The notes under the pieces: model-generated
What the model was told of the DNA's origin: nothing
Seen by the model: only the letters and a program-made list of their open reading frames with translations
Database searches by the model: none
Shown: positions 1 through 12,144 of the stretch, in pieces
Layout: every line of letters starts with the position of its first letter
Numbering within the stretch: position 1 is the first letter of the stretch
Position numbers and translations under genes: made by a program
Origin: Branchiostoma floridae
Taxonomy: Eukaryota > Chordata > Leptocardii > Amphioxiformes > Branchiostomatidae
Assembly (NCBI RefSeq): GCF_000003815.2
Contig: NC_049988.1
Location: 6,852,702-6,914,701 of the forward strand
Length of the DNA: 62,000 bases
Direction: 5' to 3'

Positions 1-36
1 ATTCTATTAACTATTCTTAGTCTGTGTTTCTTACAG

Positions 37-3000
37 GAGTTCAACCTGGAAGACGCCGTCACCATGTACACCGTCGGCTACTCCCTATCGCTGGCATCCC
101 TGACGATTGCTCTTATCATCCTCATCTATTTCAAGTGGGTTCAATCAATTATCTTTATGTCAGCATGGAAAGCAAACTTTGTTGGTAGTCAAAGGTATAC
201 AGCTAGGGTCCATTCCAAGTCACCATGTGTTGCCATTGTTTTGAATTTATTTTGAAGTTTTGTAATTATATGTCTAGGACATTTGATACTTCAGAAATAT
301 TTTTAACACTGTTCCAACTTTATAAATATTTCCCCAGCCCTGCAAAACTTTAGAAATATTCATGATGTGAAATTGAATACTTCTAATGGTTTCTAAATAA
401 TGCTAACAGCATTCTATCATTGTTTACCATTTTCTACCATTTTTGTAACATTTTTAAATGGGTCAATGGGCCAGGAAGATAGCAATTCACACATCCTTGC
501 AAAGTATGGTTGGGTGTCATGCAACAATGGCCCACCACAAAGGATCTTGTAGTGCCCAGCAGTGAAATCTACAAATATACAAAGGCAGCAACAGGGCTTA
601 CTTTTATGGGGGCAATAAGATGATTTTACCATTTGGCAAAGTTTACAAATATTTGTAAATATTTGTAAATGTGAAAGAATCACACAGAGGTTTCACAAAT
701 ATTCTACATAAAGATATTTTTGTACATTTACTTTCAAAATGTTTCTTAAATATTCAAAGGGATTCAAATAGATGAGTTTTTCTAAGTCAATATTTTAAAA
801 TAATTTAATTATTGTGGCTTAGATATTCTTTTATTCAAAATAATTCAGACTTATTAAACAAGAAGCTGCAAATATTTCAAGGAGCCGTGAGGCTTTCACA
901 TTCATTTTAAAGATAGAATTAATTGTTTTGGCAGCAAAAGAATCTTAGCCTCAGAGGAGGATCTAAAACACATTTGTGTGGAATCATAGCTTCTCTATAA
1001 GTCTGCTATACAAGCAATTAATATTCCAGTTCATTTGGGGACATGCAAGAATAAAGCTATGAGAAGCTGTCATGTTTTTCTAGGATATCGTTTATCTACG
1101 TTGCAGACGAATAATGGCATTGGTGGAATTCTATGCGATGTTAGTAACGAGGGATTTAAGTTAAACCCATCCTGAATATTCTTCTTATGACCGATTAAAG
1201 GAATGTAAGTTTTGAAGGCACATCGATCGTGAAGTAGCAAACAGATTCTAAATCTTCTATTTTTTTGTGCAGTGCAAACAATATGAAGATCTTTATACTG
1301 TACATTTGGCCAAGCCAACTAAGCACAGGTCACAACAAAGATAGAAATGTATGTTAAGCATTGTAGATCTAGCATATACAGCGTGCAAAATAACCACTTG
1401 CACACTTGCACATTGCAACCACTTTTTGCAACTTGGTGCACTTGGTGCAACTTACTTCTAAATTCAGGTTGCACAGGGTGCAACTTAGATTTTGAGCCTC
1501 AGAACTCGATTTTGTTGTCACTTTACTTGGAAGAAATAAATGGACTGAGGCAGCTCTGTTTCATATCAGCCAAACATGTATGTATTGTACCTTTTTTTCA
1601 GAAATTAGTGAATTGTAGGTGGTGCAACTTGAAATTCAGTTGTGCAACTTAGTTTTTACCTCAAGTTGCGCAGTGTGCAACCTGGCTCTGAAAAGTATTT
1701 TGTACACTGCATATACCATATCTTTCATCTTAGTCACGACCAGTGGATGACTAGCCCTGTGGTGAGCTAAAACTGGATTGACATCACTTTCCTTTCCTTT
1801 GTACAACCCACAACACGCTTCATCCTTGTTAAGTATTCTTCAGCCAGCGCTAGATTTGCGTCACTGAAAATAACAAGGTTGAAACAGCACCAGATCAAGG
1901 CTAGACGTGGCTATTGATGTTAATCAAAATAGATCCGGACTCTCTTCCCCTTAATGACGAGGAAGTGTGTAAAAACCATGTTTTGAAAAGTAGATCCGTT
2001 ACGCTCTCCGATTATATGGCACCAGGAAGAATTACGTTTGATTGCTGACCGCTTCGAAAAACTTTCTTCTCTGCACCTAAGACAATTTGGGGAAGACTTG
2101 AAGAAGAATATTTTCATCCTGCTTCAAGATTAGGTCATCAATTGAATGGATGGCATACGTGCGATCAAAAAAGAAAATATTTTCGACCATATGAAAAGCA
2201 TGGTCATAATCATGAAAAGCGGCTGCAAAATATGGAATTACATGCTGGAATGTACAAAAAGATATGGTAAAATGAATGCGTATGTCATAGAATTCTCAAG
2301 CCAATCGCAAAGTCACAGTAGAAGATGTGAAGGAATGACAATAGAGAATGTATTGCTAGGTGTATCATATGGCCAAGCAGTGGGGCTGCGTTACCACTTG
2401 TGCCACGGGGACGTATTTTGAAATTATCATGATTTTCTCTTGCAGGAGATTACACTGCACAAGGAACTATGTCCACATGCACCTGTTTGTATCCTTTATG
2501 CTGAGGGCGACAATGGTGTTGGTGCGAGACAAAGCACTGTACTCTGAGGGCGGGACAAGAAGCACGGTAACCATGACATACATTATCATAACTTTCTCTT
2601 GCAAAATAATGTGTAAATACTGTATGCCTAATGCTAAGGTCACAAGGGGGTCCCACCGGGTAGTCCATGGGCACTTTTGGGCGTAACCTCTAGTTGGCCC
2701 TGTGGGGCACTCTTTGCCTACGGGGCAATATTTGGGAACGGCCGGGCCCCGGATTTTTTTTAACCATTACTTAAAATCAAGCTGGGACCCGGCGAATCAA
2801 ATAATAGACATCGTGACCTGATCGTTAAAACACCGAGAAGTACCCCGCAGTTCGCCGGGACAAATTTGTGGCTTCAGAGCTAGAGACAGGACGGGGCTAC
2901 ACCCCCGACGGTCACCGGCGCAATTCTGACCGTAACATAAAGAGGTGAAAGACGAAACACGTTTTATATCCACGGAATACTAGTACTGCAATAGAAGCTT

Positions 3001-6000
3001 ATACTGCAATGCATGGTTATAAGTAGGAAGCATCAAATGCAGCCTCGTTTTAGTGCATGATCCTGGATGACCCAGGGGAATTCAAAATATCCACCTTAAT
3101 TGGCAAGAGATAAAATGTGTTCATTGAAACACCACAAAAGAACCGCATTGTTAATAGAAGTCACCAAGACCTTCCCAAACTTTCTCACATTCACGGAACA
3201 CTTTCCCTTAAAATTTTATATACTTCGGTTACAATAATGTCAATCAACCGTCCATTGTCACATGTATGTCTCCTATGTTTCTACCATGCCCTTCGTGCAT
3301 GAACTTGCAAATAAACTTTCTAAACTTTATTTGAGAAACACGCGACCACAACTTGCTTGACACGAACAATTTCCTTAAGTTCAAGCTAGAGCTTAAGTAA
3401 TTCGACCCAGGACTTCGCCTTAAGCTGAATCATTGACACAAAGTACACCTTTTTAAGTAAATAATCTAGCTCCGTGCGTCATTGTATCAGTAAAATGATG
3501 CATCTACGCAAGTGGCGTTGGTGATTGGACTTTTCCTGTCATTAAAACATTATAGACTAAAGCAGGAATCTGCCAAAAATTACTATCCATTATACACAAA
3601 AAGGCTTTGAATATGGTAAACGAATGGGGACCCACTGGAAGGCTAACTAAGGCATGTGTCCTACGATCAATGATTATCAGAAAGCGTACATTTTTAACTA
3701 CATAAAAGTGCGTCATTGTAACGTTAAAATGATGCATTTACGTTGTAGGCAGTGATGATTGGACATTTCCCGTTATTAAAGCACTATAGAGTGGAGCAAA
3801 AGATTGCCGTAAATTGCTATCTATTACCCACAGAAAACGCTTAGTAAAGTACGCGAGTAAATATATTCGTATAAAGCTTGCTACATTGTTCCGTGATAAT
3901 GATAAAAATGATTTGATAAGTCTGCCTGTGTAAGATGTACATGCAATTTGACATAGTAGGTCAGCAGAAATCATAAACTGAAATTATAACGAAAGTGTAA
4001 ATGACGGTTCATCATAATCTATTTAATTTTGATGTTTGACCTTGGCGTGACTTCTAGATCTTAGCTTCATCTGTCTTCCTATCAATTTAGCATGTACGTG
4101 TAAAAGCTGTATTCCTCCCTAACGAATCTCTCAAGACAAGGTCACACAAGGTTGCGGTGTTTATAAATTCAGTTCAAAACCATATTCATCCTGGCGAAGA
4201 CTATGTGATGAAAGTCGCAGTTAAAATCATCCCGGGATCCGGCCACAGATAGACGTCGTAACCTAATCTTGAAAACACCTATGGGTGGGTCCCCCGTATC
4301 CGACAGTCCACCAGAACAAGTCTTGTACTCCATGACCAAGTCGTATTCTATTAGTAGTGTAAATTTATATGTATATGTTGGCACCCAATATCAGCTAATG
4401 GTGGCATCTCAGTCCACTTGGGGCACCGGTGCGGCACTGCGGGGTTCGTTCAATGCGACACTGTTGTGCTATTTTCGTCGATTTTATTATGACTTAGATA
4501 TTGCGTAATACGTAAAGGCATGACTAAGACGACAGCAAAATACACAAAACGTAAGAAAATTCGTTCTTTGTCTCTGCAGATCTGAAATTCGTTGAGTAAT
4601 CTTTCGAACCCCGCAGTGCCGCACCGGTGCCCCAAGTGCAGGGAGATGCCACCTCACGCTGCCTGGGTTTGCCATGTTTTGCATTGTCTACAATTTGAAG
4701 AAATCTAAATCTAAATTGTGTTTACGTTCTTTATCATACAGCCCGGTTGTAAAGTTGTCCAGACCATCTTCATGTATTTCATGGCCACCAACTACTTCTG
4801 GATCCTGGTGGAGGGACTATACCTCCACAACCTCATCTTCTTCTCCGTCTTTACCGAGAGAAAGGTTTTGAAGTGGTTCGTGGCCATTGGATGGGGTAAG
4901 TTGTAATTTAAAAAAAAACTACTCTACTTGTCAAAACATGTAGTCAACCAATCCTTACTGCTGGATATGTATATACAATTTATATATGTATGAAATTTAG
5001 ACGTTTTAAACAGCATCTAGCCATCTACTGTTTTCTTAAGTGATTGAAAAAAAAACATTGTAGTGTATTGCAGTTGTAATGTATTGCAATTCTAATGTGT
5101 TGCAATTGTAGAGTATTGTAACATTGCATCATTGTAGTGTATTGCAATTGTAGTATATTCAATCATTGAAGAAAAGCAGTGTATCTTTTTAAAGGTCTGA
5201 CTTGATTTTATATATAGATATCCAGCGGTTAGGACTGCTTTAACTACATCCTAGATGACTAGTCTGTACTGTAGTTGTCATGCTATGATAGACTGTGCGA
5301 GTTTCGTTTACTTTGGGGCATGTAGCTAATGTTCACATCAAAAAACAAAAGTGTTAAAGTAGAAAATCAAGATTGTACTACTAGTATAAAGTATCATACT
5401 ATGAACACTATCTGGAGTAATAGTGATACTGATAAGTATAAAAATTGTAGAACGTCAGAAAGGTTGTGGTACATGATTTAAGACTGCTTTCCGATTTATC
5501 GCATAAAAACGTCCGAAAAAACTTTGATAAAACTGTATTTTGCCTTTAGTATCTAGATAATACTTATTACATTTTACCACTTTGTAAATCTGCCTCATGA
5601 TATATATCCCATTTCTACTAATATGTCATAAGTTGTACCTGATAATAGTTATTACATTTTGTACAATTGTGTAGCCCTGCCTAAGGCAAGCAATCCACTA
5701 CAATGTTTAATGCGTTCATGATACTGAACATTTGTCTCATATCTCTTATCATATTCGCTAGGTTTTCCAGTTCTATTTGTCATACCATGGGCCGTCGTTC
5801 GTGCCAAACTTGCAGACGAGAAGTAAGTCTATGACTCTTAAGGCTTAAGCCACCAAACTGTTGAGAACGTGCGAATAAAAGTAGTTTGATGAAAATAATT
5901 TGCCTTCTTTATGCAATCTAGGTGGTCAGAAGTACTAGTGTGGAACAAGTGACTTAACATACAGAGTATAGTATGCCGTAGAGTAGGTTCTTTACTTTTG

Positions 6001-9000
6001 ATTTTAAGCATTCTCTTTTCTATATTGTACTTTGCTTTGGCATTCTACAATTCTAGTTTCCATTGTTTCCTTACACTTTAAGGTATATATTTGCTCGTTT
6101 TCAGCTGTACGATTTACAGTACGATCGAAATGCAATCTTCAGTCAAGTCATGCGTATAGGTTCATTTCTAAAAATCCCTTTCGTATGCTTTCAGAATACT
6201 TAACGTGTGCGTAAAGATCAGACGTCTTGTAGCGTGTTTTGGAGGAGGGGAAATGAAAATCATGAATGCACGCACATATGCCATCCATATAATGTCAATA
6301 TTGCCTAAATGATACGTGGAAATTTTTTTTTGTCTATTATATTCTGCACTGCTCATATTTCATATCTATTGGCAAGATTTGTATTTATGAGTAATAATTT
6401 GTATTCTGTATGATTTATCTAGATGCTGGGACGACGTGGATGAGTTCGGCTATATCTGGATTTACAAGTCATTCATCGTAGCGACCATTGGGGTAAGGCA
6501 AAGTCTCTTTTGTGTGTGATAAAGTCCCCCTAAAGACTTTTGGCATTTAAGATAAAGTCTTTTGTCCTAGACATCCACACTTTTGTTCATGGCATTTATG
6601 GCCAAAACGTGCAGTTTGTAATCCTCAATGGGATTTGCCACTCTCAAAGCATCTATTAGTCAAGTATAGGCTTTAGCCAGGAGATGAAAGAATATGTTCT
6701 TTCAAACAGAATAGAGGTTTGCAAGTCACTGAATAACAAGCTTTCTTAAATGTTTTCTTCAACCGCTTTCGTCGCCTTGTTTAGGACTACGTCACATTTC
6801 CAAACCGGGGCGTAAAGACGAAACTCATCATCATCATTTGTGTATATTTTTTACGTATTTCAATTTTCCGTTCACAAACAGCCCGGCCGGGCTGCGGTTT
6901 GAAAAAGTGACGTTAGCCATAGTTGACAACATTTATGTACGCAATACTCTTCTTCACGTTTGGGACCGCATTGTAAACTATCTGTGTATGTATATGTAAA
7001 TGCTGTGCGTTTGGCACCGCATCTGTAAGCAGCGACACCTAGGCTGCAGTGCAACATGAATTAGTTAGAATTGCCCTGAGGAAGGTGACAAACAGCCCCT
7101 GAAACTTCGGTGTAGTAAAACATTTAGCAGTGTTATTCAAGATAGAAAACCGTGTAAATTTATGGCCTTCGCTTCATTGATTACGCCATCAATTGAAGCC
7201 CACTGTAACCTAATAACCTCCATGTGAATGAGGGAACTACCTTCCTTAAACAGGCCTGTATTCTGACTGATGCACTTTCTCTGTCAACATCTGACAGCCA
7301 TCAAATATATCATCACGATGAAACAGGCCATAAGAATAGGCAATAAAAAGGATTATCATCAGCTTTACTTCAGATTGGTTTTGAATATTGCATGTCTACG
7401 AGAAGTCCCTGACATATATTTATCTCCCAAATGCCATCCACGTTCCATTAGCAAGATAGGCAGCAGTAAAGTTGATGGCTTGGACCTCGTCCAAGACAAA
7501 GACACATGGTCGTGATGAGAAGGAATGTCCTCCGAGGGATTTGCAACAGAAAACCGTTTCCTTTCATGTCCTACAGGGAGCCATTAAACAAACGTTGCAT
7601 GACGGTTTTGTAATAAATGGGACTACATTTAAAGAACTTGCACTATCTGTCTTTAATTTTCTACTCCATCCAATGTCTCGACTTTTTTTTACATGCACTC
7701 AAGCTTTTCCACCGTCTCATTGCGTAGCGTAATCGGTAGCGTGTTTGGATCGGGACAAACAAGTCTTGGGTTCGAACCCTGCCGTGTCTTGTGCCCTTGG
7801 TAAAGGCGCTTCACACGGCTTACCCTATTTCACTGAAGACGAGTGCATAGTTTCGGTAAGGGCCGTCCCTCTGATAGGACGTTAAATGAAGGTCCCGTGT
7901 TTGAGGAGAGACACACCCCACGCTCATTAATTATATAAATAAAGAGCCCAACATACCTTTCGAAAAAGAGTAGGGGCAAATCATTAGACTAGATTTGACC
8001 GACTCACCTCGTCTTTGCTGAGAAGCCTTCAGAGAGATGACACGCACTCGCTGACTTGTGCGTTTTTATTTTTATTCACCCAGACTTCAGGGAAAATAGT
8101 GACATATTAGTAACTAATGGAGATCCAAATCAAACCAAATCAAATCAGCATAACCTAAAGATTAACAGTCCTTAAAACTGTTTCTTTTACTCATGAAGAA
8201 ATGCAAAATTAGATAAAAGTGTATCTTCAATAGGAATTGCCTGACAGTTGATAGCAGATTTAAACTTGAAGATACGTTGTCATTGCGATGAAGCTTAAAA
8301 GTTACTTGGACGAATTCCATCCTTGCCTAGAACCATATAATCAGGAATCAGTATAGAGATACTGGCCAAGATATGGACTTACATCAAATTACATCTTTTT
8401 TGTTCTTTTGTAGATCAACTTCCTGCTGTTCGTCAACATCATCCGGGTTCTGGTGAAGAAGTTGCGACATCCTGCGTCAGTTGGTTCTCAGTAAGTCTTT
8501 TTCCTGGAAGTTATGAATATTATTCCTGGAAGTTATGAAAATCATTCTTGGAATTCCAAGTTACGTGTACCTTTAAAAGGAATGTATAATCCAAAACAAG
8601 CAATCCATGTGATCCATGTAACCCGTAACACCGGTTATGCACACTTAATTTCAGTTAATTCTATTTTACTAAATCCTGCATTTGCATTAATTGAAATAAT
8701 TACTACATGTACTAGTAGCTAAAGCATGTAGGTTGTTAATGTGTATGTTTCTACAAACAGTGACTATGTAGCATAGTATTTTGACATTTGTATTGGAAGT
8801 AACTACTATGTACTAGTAGCTACATTAGGTTAAGGTGCGCTCCCACCGCACTTGTGTCAAACTTGCGTCGCTGAGGCACCTTAAGTTGTTGACTTGCATG
8901 TTTTTACACAGTCTGTGTAACACAAATCTGTGTAACACAGTCTGTGTAACACAAATCTGTTGTGGGGACTAGTAACTGGCCCCTCTCCGCAGATGCCAGC

Positions 9001-12000
9001 AATGTTGGGCGGGCTGTATAGAAGGGTGATTAAATCAGGCTAGTTTCTACAAACAGCGACTATGTATGTAGTGCAGTATCTTAAGATATTTTCTTCTATT
9101 TTAGGAGACGATCCAGATGGTGTTGCAATTGCCCACGGGGAACCAATGGGTGCGTGTGTCTTCTTGCTATTCTGACAACACATGACTGAATATTAGGGCC
9201 TCAAATTTGAATAAAACTCAGCTTAGTAAAACAAGTCCAGTACAACATACACTCTAATAACTAGACATAAACCTTATTCAACATATGTATTGAGTTATAT
9301 TTTGGTAGATACATGTACATGTACATCGTGGCAATCCCAAAACTGGCAAATACCAAAGGTAAGGCCCTAATATTCAACCAGGAGCTTTTTGACTTTCCAA
9401 TCAAGAATGACATTTTCTTGACAATCAGCTCTTAAATGGGACGCTTTGCCTCTTAGGTGAAGGCAGTGCTAAATTGGCTGCATGAAGAGACATGTTTCTG
9501 GAGAGTAATGAATAATAACACACTGGGTTAAAACCCTCAGTTCTGAGTAATTTTGAGAGGTCATGGCAGGTCGTGCACCCAAGATGTGCGTTTTTTTTCG
9601 GCTCACCGCACGATCTATCACAACGATTTGGACTCTCGTCAATTTGCATTCTTGGGATGGTTCATACTTGCTTCAAGATTCACATTATTATACATCATAT
9701 AACTGGCTGGTTTAAAGCTTGGCTGTATACGCCAAATTCGTGAAACCAATAAACAAAAAAATAGGTATCATTCGAACAAATGTGCACCTTTGTGCTTTGC
9801 AAAAGAAAGGTTTACGAGAAATTCTAATCTATCTTTGAATCTAAATTCCCTTATCTATTTATTTATCTTAATGACAATTGGACTGCCCCTTACATCGTGT
9901 GAATGGTTTCCAAGGAAGACAAACATAGGATACAAAAAAGTAATAATTTACAATCCAGATTCCAGACTCTTTTTTCCATGCAGCTGATTGCTTTGACGTT
10001 AACTGATAGCATATATGTTGTTGTCATTTTTCAACATTATCATCTAGCCATGTCAATTCAGTATTTGTCAGATCTTCACACTAAAGTGCATTCATAATTT
10101 CGAAAAAGCATTTGATGCATTTTCAATATCAATTATTGATGTTGTCTCTCACTATGAACAACGGAAAGGTTAAAGAACAACGAAATTGTTGTATTGTTCG
10201 ACAATTTGAAATGTAAGATTGTCCGGAATTAGCAAAACATATACAAGTTGACATGGCAAGACAGATATTGATAGTGCAAAATCCTAACATCTAATACTAG
10301 TAGTTTTATTTACTAACTTACTGTTTACAGCGAAACCTTGCAGTGATATATTTTTGTGATGGATATAGTATAGGCACCCTTTTTTTTGCACGTGTGCCAC
10401 TGTATATTATTTAGTCCTGTCCGTATCGTCCTCAAATCCCTTTTTTTCTTTTAACACAATCTTCCTTATCTAGTGAGTAGAAAGTGAATAACATGGTTTG
10501 CTTGAATCAAAGAAACGTTGAATTGAAAACCGTTATACTTCCAAAATCCGGTTTGTAGCGGTTCGAGCAACAGATCTGACGGCCGACGAAGCAGTGTCCA
10601 GATGCAAATGCCTATGTAAGTCGAGTGCGTGTCGTTTGTTCCTAAAAACCCCATGCAGAACCAAGATAACGTACGTTTGCAACACCCCCCTATACCACCC
10701 TCAACAAAGTCAGTAGAATATAAGTCCCAGTCACTGCACTGGTATGTACCCTGTGAAGCATGACGTAACCCTGACGATACCCGTATTTTTTTATTTCATA
10801 TCCTTTTTTAAGTTAACGCTAGTTCACCTTTATCCGCCGGGTAACCTATATCCGTTGTTTGCTTTTTGAATATGAATATTTACCAATATCGACAGACGGT
10901 TGTATCAAACAAAAATATTAAACTTTGATAAAACAACGGATATAGGTTAACCAATATTTTAGAATATTGGAATTTGATGGAATGATGGATATAGGTTATC
11001 CCGCGGATAAAGGTGAACTAGCGTTATATTTGTGCCATCCTTTTGTTAGTTATATTTGTGCCGTGTGTATTTTTGATACCATCACATAATCCTAGTCAAT
11101 ACAATCACTGTGTTAATAGTCTCAAGTATTAGAATTGTTATCATTTTCAAGCAGCCAGTGTTTGGAGCTGGTCACAAAAATTAATATCACTCAGCGATAA
11201 TCCAACTTTGACAATTATTTCTATTACACGAAACCGACAAAAAACGAAATTGAAAATTCAGTTCATATATCTGTATGCAATTATTTTCGTACTATCACTA
11301 CAGACTTCTAAATTCACGCCAGGTTACTGTACAGTAAAGTCTTGAACTTATATCTTTTACATTCCGCAAAGCAACTTGAGATTCGTTCGTTTCAAACAAA
11401 TTACAAGTCTCATAATCTTTAGTTTAAGTAATTTACTATGTCCGTCTATTCAAAAACATAAAATCCTTTTCTGTGACACAACAAATTAAGAAATCATTTT
11501 CTGTTTAAAAAACATATGTCTCTGTAACGCTTGAGAAACAAATTACCCGGCCAGCATCTTCGTAGAACTGTCATTTACATTCTAAGATCAGAAAATGATA
11601 TCCTATGTTATGATTCACAGCAAACTGGCCAAGTCCACGCTTGTCCTGATCCCGTTGTTCGGAGTCCACTACATCGTGTTTGTGGGCATGCCAGAGAGTG
11701 AGAGAGGTCTCGCCTACAGCGTCAGGATGTTTTTCGACTTATTCTTCAACTCATTCCAGGTAGGAAAATGAATTTTTCCTTCAATATTCCTCGTAGGACC
11801 GTGTTGATTTGATTATATGAAATGCAGTATCCAGGCCTATGGCTGATTAAAAAAACGATAGGACGGATGATAATGATGATGATGGGACTGATGATGATGA
11901 TGATGATGATAATGATGATGATGATGATGATGATGATAATGATGATGATGGGACTGATGATGATGATGATGATGATAATGATGATGATGATGATGATAAT

Positions 12001-12113
12001 GATGATGATGATGATGATGGTAATGATGACTATGGGACTGATGATGATGATGATGATGATGATAATGATGATGATGGTACTGATGATGATGACTATGGGA
12101 CTGCTGATGATGG

Positions 12114-12144
<31 letters not shown>

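Noticed and set aside
7721-7800. tRNA gene candidate
   Set aside because: A and B boxes are present but no cloverleaf or acceptor-stem pairing; the downstream body recurs elsewhere, so it is a SINE head.
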